Source: an uncultured Bacteroidales bacterium (lineage in GTDB: Bacteria; Bacteroidota; Bacteroidia; Bacteroidales; Coprobacteraceae). Taken from it: a DNA stretch of 64,000 nt. How positions within the stretch are numbered: the first letter of the stretch is position 1; every line of letters starts with the position of its first letter. A model generated the notes under the pieces. That model had not been told where the DNA came from, did no database searches, and worked only from the letters and a program-made list of their open reading frames with translations. Both the position numbers and the translations under genes were made by a program. The stretch is taken from assembly GCA_949297285.1 (NCBI GenBank), contig CASFRL010000075.1:1-64000 (forward strand), written 5' to 3'. Positions 1-7,535 of the stretch are shown here, in pieces.

Positions 1-495
1 ATAAGAAATACGAATTCGGTAACAAGGTATCCGTCATACGTTCTGTCACAGGTATTATTCTGGGAGCCATGTCCTTTCGCAATGAATATGACGGTCATAC
101 CATCGAGTCTTCCCTGGAACAGGTAGAACGGTTAACCGGAAAAAAGATAAACGTATTGGCCGGTGACAGAGGGTACAGAGGCAAGAAGGAAATTAACGGG
201 ACGAAGATTATGATTCCCGATGTACCCAAGAAATCAGACAGCCGTTATCAAAAACAGAAAAAACATAAACTCTTCTGCAAGCGTGCAGGTATAGAACCAA
301 CAATAAGTCATTTGAAATCAGATTACCGAATTGGGCCGCAACTTTTACAAGGGTGTGGTAGGAGATACTGTAAATGTACTTCTGGCGGCAGCGGCCTACA
401 ATTTCAAAAGAGCCATGAAAGCTCTTTGGTGCATGATTCAAAAAATTTGCGAGATACTGTCTCTGAACAATATCTCGCAAAAATGGGCTTTTTAA
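1..495 (+). pseudogene. IS5-type transposase, 3' part, frameshifted
   Basis: The reading frame is open from the first bases of the window, so the 5' part of the gene lies outside. The protein has the DDE-transposase features of IS5-type elements: a GDRGYRG block, then an RAGIEPTISHLKSD block that carries the catalytic glutamate. Just after that block, near base 330, one extra base (CGAATTGGG where CGATTGGGC is expected) throws the frame off. The expected tail (GRNFYKG, GDTVNVLLAAAAYNFKRAM) continues in the next frame and stops at 493-495. The uninterrupted frame runs to 590 only as an artefact. A one-base insertion in an otherwise well-kept gene suggests recent inactivation. The right inverted repeat should lie within about 496-512 but cannot be paired because the left end is not in the window. 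Confidence 0.85.
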
Positions 496-502
496 GGGAT
501 GA

Positions 503-1645
503 CTATTTAAAGTGTTTGATTTCTAAAGTCCGCGGATTATTATCTGTTCCGGTTTCATCTGGTTGGGAAAATTTAGCTTTCGTAACATAGCCATCCGCAT
601 CAGTCTCATATTCCCAACTTCCGTTATCTTTCCATGCCGACTCAGTACTTCCTGTTTCCGTACGCACAAGATTGCGGCTTTGTACGCCTGTAAGCCCTGC
701 ATACATCAATTCTTCGAGCCATGACGTCCGTTCAGAAAAATCAAAGTTCTCTTTGTTTTCCAGATTTGTATAATAAGTATATTCTGTCTTATCTGACTCT
801 CCTTGCGTATTGTCATAGTGTATTTCTATTAAATTACCATCGGACCAAACATAATCTTCCCATTCACCCGATTGTTCAGTACGGATCAAATGATTTTCCG
901 AATCATAGAGATATGTCGTGATCTCTTGTTCACCTCCCTGACGTCTTTCCTCAGCACGAACGACATAACCGGCATCATTCAAATATGCTGTTACGAAATA
1001 ATCGGCATTCTTGTCGGAAGAGATATAAACCACTTTGTCACCATATTGATAGGTAAGTGTCTTGGTATTGACACTACCGTCATAATCGATACTCTTTTCT
1101 TTCCATGTTACCAACCGCCCCTGGTCATCATAAGTTAACTCAAACCTTGAGTTCTCACGATCTATATTTTGTGGGAAATAGAAAAACAATTCCGAGATCA
1201 ACCCGATGACAGAGGCATCTCCGCCTCCCGGAATATCACCATTCACGGTCAATGCTTTTTGCTCTATCGTAATCGAAACTTTTGTCTCCCCACATTCGAT
1301 AGCCACAACAGCTTTTCTGTCTTTTCCTGTCAAATTTTTGTCTAAAGTAATCTGAATTGTATAGTCTCCCGCCATATCACCATAATCAGGAGAAACATTT
1401 ATCCAAGTTCCGGTATATTCCTCAGCAGAAGTTTGCGACTCATCAGACTGCAGCTCTGAAACGGTTGCCCGCCAAGGAGCTACAGCAGTAAAAGAGATTC
1501 CTCCCGCAGGTGTCACAGAAGTTTCATCAGCATAAACTACATAATCTAATGAAGTACCCGGAGCTAATGCTAATTCTTTTTTATCATCATCCGAGCAAGC
1601 GACAAAAATCAGGGTAATCCACAATACAAAAAGACTTTTTTTCAT
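503..1645 (-). CDS. BACON/DUF4595-domain surface lipoprotein
   Basis: A 380-residue lipoprotein. The N-terminus is a short lysine-started hydrophobic signal ending in a lipobox with Cys17, followed by an acidic SDDDKKE stretch, which in Bacteroidetes favours export to the cell surface. Residues about 30-135 look like a BACON domain (paired ISFTAVAPWRATVS and TWINVSP motifs, ending IEQKA). From about 145 to the end are repeated beta-hairpin YDSENHLI / YDDQGRLV-like units typical of DUF4595, which resemble YD/RHS-like repeats. Function is unknown; BACON domains are usually seen in glycan- or mucin-associated surface proteins. The stop lies only eight bases from the end of the transposase pseudogene, so the gene has no terminator of its own that I can see. 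Confidence 0.8.
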   Translation of the reverse strand: MKKSLFVLWITLIFVACSDDDKKELALAPGTSLDYVVYADETSVTPAGGISFTAVAPWRATVSELQSDESQTSAEEYTGTWINVSPDYGDMAGDYTIQITLDKNLTGKDRKAVVAIECGETKVSITIEQKALTVNGDIPGGGDASVIGLISELFFYFPQNIDRENSRFELTYDDQGRLVTWKEKSIDYDGSVNTKTLTYQYGDKVVYISSDKNADYFVTAYLNDAGYVVRAEERRQGGEQEITTYLYDSENHLIRTEQSGEWEDYVWSDGNLIEIHYDNTQGESDKTEYTYYTNLENKENFDFSERTSWLEELMYAGLTGVQSRNLVRTETGSTESAWKDNGSWEYETDADGYVTKAKFSQPDETGTDNNPRTLEIKHFK

Positions 1646-1697
1646 AAGTATTTAAATAACAAATTTGCCCGCGCCTCAGCAACTACACTCAAAAATA

Positions 1698-1752
1698 AAA
1701 AGCGTTGCGCTGAAAGTTTCCTAACAGAAATACGGAAACGACTTACGCTTTT
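1698..1752 (-). promoter_or_regulatory. structured leader, attenuator-like double stem
   Basis: On the minus strand, between the promoter at 1772-1802 and the lipoprotein start at 1645, is a nested hairpin. The outer stem is AAAAGCGT (1745-1752) with ACGCTTTT (1698-1705). The inner stem is GTTTCC (1734-1739) with GGAAAC (1716-1721). The outer stem is followed on the minus strand by a T-rich run (TTTTTATTTTTG), the form of an intrinsic terminator. A terminator between promoter and start codon suggests attenuation or a riboregulator. No known riboswitch class was recognised. Confidence 0.45.
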
Positions 1753-1771
1753 CTCTATTAATAATTAAACA

Positions 1772-1802
1772 CAAATTTACTTAATATATTTAATATAGTC
1801 AA
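1772..1802 (-). promoter_or_regulatory. promoter of the BACON/DUF4595 lipoprotein gene
   Basis: Minus-strand TTG (1800-1802), 20 bases, TAAATTTG (1772-1779) fits the Bacteroidetes TTTG-n19-TAnnTTTG consensus. Transcription would start near 1764, leaving a leader of about 120 bases that contains the structured element at 1698-1752. Confidence 0.6.
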
Positions 1803-1885
1803 TACGGTCGATATCATCAACCAAACAGAAAGTATATAATATAATAAGTCAAAGTATTAGAAAACATATTTAAATAGTACTTATT

Positions 1886-1933
1886 AAAAAAATAGCAGGT
1901 CATTGTGCAATGACCTGCTATTTTTATTTTTTT
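1886..1933 (-). terminator. recA terminator (bidirectional)
   Basis: A perfect 13-base inverted repeat, TAGCAGGTCATTG (1893-1905) with CAATGACCTGCTA (1908-1920), is flanked by an A run on the left and a T run on the right, so it can stop transcription in both directions. It lies 20 bases past the recA stop. Confidence 0.9.
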
Positions 1934-1952
1934 GATTTCTATAATTTCTGAC

Positions 1953-2993
1953 CTATTTAGTTGCAGGCCGCAAAGCCTCCATAATTTTGGCTTCCAGCTC
2001 TTCTGCCAACTCCGGATTGTCTTGAATACATTTTTTAGCAGCATCCCGACCTTGTCCCAATTTTGTGTCATCGTAGCTAAACCAAGAACCGCTTTTCTTG
2101 ATAATACCCTTTTCTACACCCAAATCGATAATTTCTCCGGCCCGAGATATTCCTTCGCCAAACATAATGTCAAACTCGGCTTTTCGGAAAGGAGGTGCGA
2201 CTTTATTTTTTACCACTTTTACTCTTGTCTGGTTACCGATAACTTCGTCCCCTTCTTTTATCTGACTGATACGACGTATATCCAAACGTACAGAAGCATA
2301 AAACTTTAAGGCATTACCTCCGGTTGTCGTCTCCGGATTACCGAACATCACGCCCAATTTATCTCTCAACTGATTGATAAAGATACAAGTAGTATTTGTC
2401 TTGCTAATTGTTGCTGTCAGTTTACGCAGAGCCTGAGACATAAGCCGTGCTTGCAACCCCATTTTAGAGTCACCCATCTCCCCTTCCAACTCGGCTTTGG
2501 GAGTCAAGGCTGCTACCGAGTCGATAACGATAATATCTACGGCCGAAGAACGGATCAACTGTTCGGCAATTTCCAAAGCCTGTTCTCCACTGTCCGGTTG
2601 GGATATCCACAAATTCTCGACATCTACGCCCAATTTTTCGGCATAAAAGCGGTCAAAAGCATGCTCGGCATCTATAATTGCGGCAATACCTCCAGCCTTT
2701 TGTGCTTCTGCAATCGCATGGATTGCCAATGTCGTTTTACCGGAAGATTCCGGTCCATAAATTTCGATTACCCGACCACGAGGGAACCCTCCTACTCCCA
2801 AAGCGGCATTCAACCCGATCGATCCGGTAGGAATTACGGCAATCTCCTCAATATGGTCATCGCCCATTTTCATAATGGCTCCCTTGCCATAATTTTTCTC
2901 AATTTTATCCATTGCGGCTTGCAATGCTTTCAACTTTTCACTCGGTACCGGAATTTTCCCCGCAGGAGCCTTTTTTTCTTCTGTATTTTCCAT
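1953..2993 (-). CDS. recA: RecA recombinase
   Basis: A 346-residue RecA. It forms filaments on single-stranded DNA, performs strand exchange in recombinational repair and promotes LexA-type self-cleavage. The Walker A motif GPESSGKT is at residues 80-87. The [22 protein letters not shown] block, the [36 protein letters not shown] block and a normal C-terminus are all present, and the length is standard. The first 20 residues (lysine- and proline-rich) are a variable extension common in Bacteroidales. The start lies 13 bases after the bcp stop and no separate promoter is visible, so recA is probably transcribed from the bcp promoter. A strong terminator follows. Confidence 0.98.
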   Translation of the reverse strand: MENTEEKKAPAGKIPVPSEKLKALQAAMDKIEKNYGKGAIMKMGDDHIEEIAVIPTGSIGLNAALGVGGFPRGRVIEIYGPESSGKTTLAIHAIAEAQKAGGIAAIIDAEHAFDRFYAEKLGVDVENLWISQPDSGEQALEIAEQLIRSSAVDIIVIDSVAALTPKAELEGEMGDSKMGLQARLMSQALRKLTATISKTNTTCIFINQLRDKLGVMFGNPETTTGGNALKFYASVRLDIRRISQIKEGDEVIGNQTRVKVVKNKVAPPFRKAEFDIMFGEGISRAGEIIDLGVEKGIIKKSGSWFSYDDTKLGQGRDAAKKCIQDNPELAEELEAKIMEALRPATK

Positions 2994-3006
2994 ATTCTAT
3001 CTGTTT

Positions 3007-3462
3007 TTATTTTTCATTCAAAATCTGTACGGCGTGATCTTTTGTATTTACTTTCTCTATCACACGCTCTATTATTCCGTTTTCATCAATCAAGAATGTT
3101 GTTCTCAACGTACCCATATAAGATCTTCCGGCCATTTTTTTCTCGGCCCATACTCCAAATTCTTGATTCAATCGGGTATCGACATCTGCAATCAAGGAGA
3201 ACGGCAATGATTGTTTTTCTATAAATTTCTGATGAGATTTCTCATTGTCTTTACTCACTCCTACCACCTCATACCCTGCAGCCTGCAATTCGGAATATGC
3301 ATCCCGCAAGCTACAAGCCTCGGCCGTACATCCGGGAGTATTGTCTTTAGGATAAAAGTAAAGAACCAATTTTTTACCTTTAAAATCATCTCTTCTCAAT
3401 TCTTTTCCTGTCTGGTCATATCCCAGAATCTCAGGAATTTTATCTCCTATTTTTAATGCCAT
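3007..3462 (-). CDS. bcp: thioredoxin-dependent thiol peroxidase (BCP/PrxQ type)
   Basis: A 151-residue peroxiredoxin that reduces hydrogen and organic peroxides with electrons from thioredoxin. The active-site loop PKDNTPGCTAEACSLRD carries the peroxidatic Cys45 and the resolving Cys50, the same spacing as E. coli Bcp. The thioredoxin fold is complete, with GVSKDNEKSHQKF and a C-terminal tail of normal length. It is cytoplasmic, with no signal peptide. It is the first gene of a probable two-gene unit with recA, pairing oxidative-stress defence with DNA repair. A clear promoter lies just upstream. Confidence 0.96.
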   Translation of the reverse strand: MALKIGDKIPEILGYDQTGKELRRDDFKGKKLVLYFYPKDNTPGCTAEACSLRDAYSELQAAGYEVVGVSKDNEKSHQKFIEKQSLPFSLIADVDTRLNQEFGVWAEKKMAGRSYMGTLRTTFLIDENGIIERVIEKVNTKDHAVQILNEK

Positions 3463-3482
3463 AATCTATCGTTTTTAATTCT

Positions 3483-3512
3483 CAAAGATAATGATTTCCT
3501 GCATAACATCAA
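3483..3512 (-). promoter_or_regulatory. bcp-recA promoter
   Basis: Minus-strand TTG (3510-3512), 19 bases, TATCTTTG (3483-3490) matches the Bacteroidetes consensus. It lies about 20 bases upstream of the bcp start, giving a very short leader. Confidence 0.7.
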
Positions 3513-3684
3513 GAAGTATATTCTATTTATACAGTTATTCTGCTGTTATCTTTATTGCAAAAGAAAGACACGACTATGCCAAATAAAAGCATACTGAAAT
3601 TATTTTTCAACATTATCCTATTCTCTAAAAATAAAGACACGGTATGGCCTCGTCTACGGTCGAAATATTCCATTCTTCGATATA

Positions 3685-3718
3685 CATTAAAAAAAACGGA
3701 TATTCGTAAATAATCCGT
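3685..3718 (-). terminator. possible second terminator hairpin
   Basis: On the minus strand, ACGGATTATT pairs with AATATCCGT (one-base bulge) and is followed by a run of eight T. It lies in the 380-base gap between bcp and the dehydrogenase gene, downstream of the long palindrome at 3766-3822, so it may be a back-up terminator. The rest of that gap (about 3513-3684) shows no convincing gene. Confidence 0.5.
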
Positions 3719-3765
3719 CTCGCACCTCATGCTAATCGCCCTAAAGGGTTACCGTTGAGAATTAT

Positions 3766-3822
3766 AAAAATTGTCATTCCGGAGAGACTGTTCATCGAAC
3801 ACGTGTTGCTCCAGAATGACAA
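3766..3822 (-). terminator. long palindrome/terminator after the dehydrogenase gene
   Basis: TTGTCATTC (3771-3779) pairs with GAATGACAA (3814-3822). The stem continues as GGAG/CTCC with a bulged base and has a loop of about 24 bases. On the minus strand the second arm is followed by TTTTTATAATT, so it can act as the terminator 25 bases past the stop of the dehydrogenase gene. The GTCATTC...GAATGAC arms with GGAG/CTCC inside resemble dispersed REP-like palindromes, which often double as terminators. Confidence 0.65.
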
Positions 3823-3846
3823 TAATGTTTTCTTTCCAATTTTCGA

Positions 3847-5043
3847 TCAGACTTCTAAGTCTTCATTGAATATTTCATGCCAAGGCAATCCTTGTTTGTT
3901 TAATTGTTCCATAAAAGGATCGGGATCGAATTCTTCTACATTGAAAACTCCCGGTTTTTTCCATAATCCCTTTAAGAACATCATCGCCCCGATCATGGCC
4001 GGGACTCCGGTAGTATAACTAACGCCTTGGGCGCCGGTTTCAAGATAGGCAGCATGATGACTGCAGTTATTATAAACATAATAGGTCATCTCTTTACCTT
4101 CTTTATCGATACCTTTGATTCGGCAACCGATAGAGGTCTCGCCAACGTAATTTTCACCGAGTTCACCGGGGTTGGGAAGTACGGCTTTCAAGAATTGTAT
4201 CGGCACGATTTCTACTCCATTATACAAAATAGGATCGATACGGGCCATGCCTATATTCTGGATTACGCGCAAATGGGTCAAATATTCCTGACCGAAAGTC
4301 ATCCAAAAACGTGCCCGTTTCAAGGTAGGATAGTTTTTTACCAATGATTCGAGTTCCTCATGGTAAATGACATACGATTCTTTAGGACCTATATTGGGGT
4401 AATTCAACGGTTTGTGAATTTCGTGCGGTTCGGTATAGATCCACTTTCCGTTTTCATAATATTTTCCTTTTTGCGTAACCTCACGTATATTGATTTCGGG
4501 ATTAAAGTTTGTCGCAAATGCTTTTCCGTGATCGCCGGCATTACAGTCGACAATATCCAGATAATGCATCTCTTTGAAATAGTGTTTTGCGGCATACGCC
4601 GTATATACTCCCGATACTCCCGGATCGAATCCACAACCCAAGATAGCGGTCAGGCCGGCTTCCTTAAAACGTTCTTGGTAAGCCCATTGCCATTTATATT
4701 CGAATTTAGCTTCGTCAAGCGGTTCGTAGTTTGCCGTATCCAGATAATTTACCCCGCAAGCCAGACAGGCATCCATTATCGTCAGGTCCTGGTAAGGCAA
4801 TGCTACATTGATTACAATATCCGGTTTATGCGTATTAAACAATGCGATCAATTCATCTACATTATCGGCATCGACTTGAGCAGTCTTTATACGGTCATTG
4901 CCGATTGCCTTGGCAATGGCATCGCATTTCGACTTTGTTCGGCTTGCCAATACGATTTCTGTAAACACATCGGGGTTTTGTGCCACTTTATGAGCGACAA
5001 CCGTACCGACTCCACCGGCTCCTATAATTAAAACTTTTCCCAT
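3847..5043 (-). CDS. saccharopine dehydrogenase-like; probable carboxynorspermidine dehydrogenase
   Basis: An enzyme of about 397 residues with an N-terminal Rossmann motif GAGGVG (residues 8-13 from the chosen start) and the saccharopine-dehydrogenase catalytic fold (NVALPYQD, GCGFDPGVSG, NNCSHH, GVSYTTGVPA). In this family the close match is carboxynorspermidine (or carboxyspermidine) dehydrogenase, which condenses aspartate semialdehyde with a diamine using NADPH in the alternative polyamine pathway of many gut Bacteroidetes. The decarboxylase partner NspC is not in the window. The longest frame begins 11 codons upstream (5076), but the ATG at 5041-5043 directly precedes the Rossmann strand and is preferred. 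Substrate assignment is by family resemblance only. Confidence 0.8.
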   Translation of the reverse strand: MGKVLIIGAGGVGTVVAHKVAQNPDVFTEIVLASRTKSKCDAIAKAIGNDRIKTAQVDADNVDELIALFNTHKPDIVINVALPYQDLTIMDACLACGVNYLDTANYEPLDEAKFEYKWQWAYQERFKEAGLTAILGCGFDPGVSGVYTAYAAKHYFKEMHYLDIVDCNAGDHGKAFATNFNPEINIREVTQKGKYYENGKWIYTEPHEIHKPLNYPNIGPKESYVIYHEELESLVKNYPTLKRARFWMTFGQEYLTHLRVIQNIGMARIDPILYNGVEIVPIQFLKAVLPNPGELGENYVGETSIGCRIKGIDKEGKEMTYYVYNNCSHHAAYLETGAQGVSYTTGVPAMIGAMMFLKGLWKKPGVFNVEEFDPDPFMEQLNKQGLPWHEIFNEDLEV

Positions 5044-5120
5044 TCTTAATATTTTATTTCGGTTAATGTTATCCAAATTATCTTTTCCAAAAAACAGTAA
5101 ACATTTTGAGAAATATTTAC

Positions 5121-6224
5121 CTAATCGTCTTTTTCGGGAGTATTCAGATCGAGCACTTCGCTATCGCCACTCTTATCGAAATATTGGCGACGAAGCGGAT
5201 TGCTTTTCATCTGATGATAATCTTCCCGATTACTGAAAACATCCAAAGCCAAATACAAAGCATTACGGAAAGACTCTTCCGAAGCTTTATTTTCGCCGGC
5301 TATATCATATGCCGTACCATGTGCCGGAGAGGTTCGTATAAAGGGCAATCCAGCCGTATAATTCACGCCGTCCTCCATAGCCAGAGTCTTGAACGGAGTC
5401 AATCCCTGATCATGATACATTGCCAAAACGCCATCGAACTTAGAGAAATGTCCCGACCCGAAAAATCCGTCGGCAGCATAAGGTCCGAAACATAGAATAT
5501 CCATTTCTTCGGCCTCTTTCAACGCCGGAATAATAATCTCTTTTTCTTCATTTCCAAGCAGGCCGTCTTCTCCGGCATGAGGATTCAACGATAAAACAGC
5601 TATACGAGGTTTTACAATGCCGAAATCCTGTTTCAAGCAATGATTGAAAATTTTCAGTTTTTGTACGATACCGGATTGTGTAATCTGTGAAGGGACTTCT
5701 GACAAAGGAATATGTCCTGTTACCAGAGCTACACGCAAAAAATCATTCAATAATATCATTAAGGATTTTTTCCCCTTCCCCAACTTCTTTTCCAAGTATT
5801 CAGTGTGGCCGGGAAACTCAAATTTATCGGACTGTATCGTATGTTTATTGATCGGGGCTGTTACCAAGACGTCGATCAATCCACTCTCTAAATCGGAAAC
5901 AGCTCGTTCCAAAGAACGGTAGGCAGCTTCTCCTGCCTGAGCGGTAGGTCTCGACAGCTCTACCTTTACTTCCTCATCGATGCAATTGATCATATTCAGT
6001 TTCATATCCGAAACTTGTTCGGCATTGGCAATGATATTAAAATTAATAGCCGGCAGATCTAAGGCTTTACGGTGATATGCAGCCACCTTCGAGGAGCCAT
6101 ATACCACGGGAGTGCATATCTCTGTTATACGAGGGTCTAACAGCGTTTTCAATATGACTTCATAACCGATTCCGTTAATATCGCCCTGCGTAATTCCTAC
6201 TTTTATTTTATAACCTTGTCCCAT
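5121..6224 (-). CDS. pdxA: 4-hydroxythreonine-4-phosphate dehydrogenase
   Basis: A 367-residue PdxA, the NAD-dependent oxidation step in DXP-dependent pyridoxal phosphate synthesis; its product feeds PdxJ. Visible family blocks are VGITQGDINGIGYE at the N-terminus, VTAPINK, FPGHTEYL, LNPHAGEDGLLG, GFFGSGHF, MYHDQGLTPFK and RTSPAHGTAYDIAG. The histidines of the GHTEY, YHDQG and PAHGTA blocks are the metal ligands in this family. It is cytoplasmic and a little longer than E. coli PdxA (329), with an acidic tail (EVLDLNTPEKDD). It runs in the same direction as the dehydrogenase gene 77 bases downstream. No clear promoter box was found in the 120 bases upstream. Confidence 0.95.
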   Translation of the reverse strand: MGQGYKIKVGITQGDINGIGYEVILKTLLDPRITEICTPVVYGSSKVAAYHRKALDLPAINFNIIANAEQVSDMKLNMINCIDEEVKVELSRPTAQAGEAAYRSLERAVSDLESGLIDVLVTAPINKHTIQSDKFEFPGHTEYLEKKLGKGKKSLMILLNDFLRVALVTGHIPLSEVPSQITQSGIVQKLKIFNHCLKQDFGIVKPRIAVLSLNPHAGEDGLLGNEEKEIIIPALKEAEEMDILCFGPYAADGFFGSGHFSKFDGVLAMYHDQGLTPFKTLAMEDGVNYTAGLPFIRTSPAHGTAYDIAGENKASEESFRNALYLALDVFSNREDYHQMKSNPLRRQYFDKSGDSEVLDLNTPEKDD

Positions 6225-6347
6225 TTATTTTATTCTTTATATAAAAACAGATAAAAACAGTGTTTACCTTATTTTCCAATTAATGCTCTAAGATAGCTAA
6301 TATTTTTAATATTATATTCGATATGACCGGTGTAATATTACAAAAAC

Positions 6348-7391
6348 TCATTTGCCTTTCAGGAAATCCTTGTTCTCTTTCTTTGCCGTAGAAAGCATTC
6401 CACAGGCGGCAAATATATCTTCTCCCCGCGACGAGCGTATCGTACAAGTAAATCCCTTGTGGTTCATATAATCTCGAAAAGCGATCATATCGGAATCGAC
6501 CGAAGTCTTAAGATCGACACCCGGGATTGCATGAAACCGGATCAAATTTATCCGACAGTCCATTCCTTTCAGTAATTTAGACAATGCTTCTGCGTGTTTG
6601 AGCGAGTCATTAAAGCCACTGAACATAATATATTCGAACGAGAGCCTGCGTTGATGACTGAAGTCATAATTGCGAAGCAACGCTATTATGTCTGCAATAG
6701 GGTAAACTTTCTGTATGGGCATTACCGACAATCGTTCTTCCGGAAAAGGGTTATGCAAACTTACAGCCAAATGGCAATTGCTCTCTTCCAAAAAACGGGT
6801 CAAATGCGGTTTTATTCCGATCGTAGATACGGTTATTCTTTTCGGGCTCCAAGCAAACCCCCATTTTGCCGTTAAGATTGTTAAGGCCTTCATCACTTCA
6901 TCCAAATTGTCCAAAGGCTCGCCCATCCCCATAAAGACAAGATTGGTCAGGGTGTCACTCTCCGGGATAGAGATGATCTGATTCATAATTTCTCGTGCCG
7001 TAAGTTGGGATTTGAATCCCTGCTTGCCGGTCATACAGAAATAACAGTTCATTTTACATCCTACCTGAGACGATACACATAATGTCGCCCGATCACGATC
7101 GGGAATATAGACCGACTCGACATATTGTCCCGAGGCTGTTTTGAACAGATACTTGACTGTTCCATCGACCGAACGCATATCTTCTACCGGGTCAGAATAT
7201 CCTACTTCATATTCAGCGGCAAGACGTTCCCGATTCTGCTTAGACAGGTTTGTCATTTCATTGATGTCCCGCACGCGTTTTCTGTATAGCCATGCGGCAA
7301 TTTGTCCTGCCGAGAAACGGGGCATACCCATACGGGTGACAATCGTTGTCAATTCATCTAAAGTTTTTCCTGCTAAATATTCCTTTTCCAC
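6348..7391 (-). CDS. rlmN: 23S rRNA (adenine2503-C2)-methyltransferase
   Basis: A 347-residue radical-SAM methyltransferase that modifies A2503 of 23S rRNA, and also A37 of some tRNAs. The iron-sulfur cluster motif is GCKMNCYFC (CxxxCxxC). The two additional cysteines of the double-displacement mechanism are visible: TLCVSSQ just before the cluster and the C-terminal DIFAACGML. The substrate-binding GMGEPLDN and AVSLHNPF blocks are present. The N-terminal helix-hairpin region (LTTIVTRMGMPRFSAGQIAAWLY) is normal. It has its own promoter 20 bases upstream. The stop is followed by 120 bases without a clear terminator. Confidence 0.97.
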   Translation of the reverse strand: MEKEYLAGKTLDELTTIVTRMGMPRFSAGQIAAWLYRKRVRDINEMTNLSKQNRERLAAEYEVGYSDPVEDMRSVDGTVKYLFKTASGQYVESVYIPDRDRATLCVSSQVGCKMNCYFCMTGKQGFKSQLTAREIMNQIISIPESDTLTNLVFMGMGEPLDNLDEVMKALTILTAKWGFAWSPKRITVSTIGIKPHLTRFLEESNCHLAVSLHNPFPEERLSVMPIQKVYPIADIIALLRNYDFSHQRRLSFEYIMFSGFNDSLKHAEALSKLLKGMDCRINLIRFHAIPGVDLKTSVDSDMIAFRDYMNHKGFTCTIRSSRGEDIFAACGMLSTAKKENKDFLKGK

Positions 7392-7409
7392 TTACTTTTC
7401 TATTTAATA

Positions 7410-7440
7410 CAAAAGTAAACAAAGAGTATAAAGAACACAA
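7410..7440 (-). promoter_or_regulatory. rlmN promoter
   Basis: Minus-strand TTG (7438-7440), 20 bases, TACTTTTG (7410-7417), a close match to the Bacteroidetes consensus, placed directly before rlmN. Confidence 0.65.
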
Positions 7441-7484
7441 CGGAATACCTAAAAATCTTTATCGACATGACTAAAAGAAGGAAA

Positions 7485-7516
7485 CAAAAAAGGGGCAGTT
7501 GTCAACTGCCCCTTTT
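7485..7516 (-). terminator. terminator of the PpiD-like gene
   Basis: Perfect 10-base repeat GGGGCAGTTG (7492-7501) with CAACTGCCCC (7503-7512), extended by A and T runs on the two sides. It lies about 20 bases after the foldase stop and before the rlmN promoter. Confidence 0.9.
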
Positions 7517-7535
7517 CCTATTTCCGAATACCGAT

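Noticed and set aside
2451-3224. 257-residue plus-strand reading frame over recA and bcp
   Set aside because: Antisense shadow of two well-supported genes; cysteine/phenylalanine-rich composition and no family resemblance.
3527-3730. 67-residue minus-strand frame in the bcp gap
   Set aside because: Covers a terminator-like hairpin, has no ribosome site and no recognisable domain.
4360-5031. 223-residue plus-strand frame over the dehydrogenase gene
   Set aside because: Mirror of a Rossmann-fold gene with clear motifs on the other strand.
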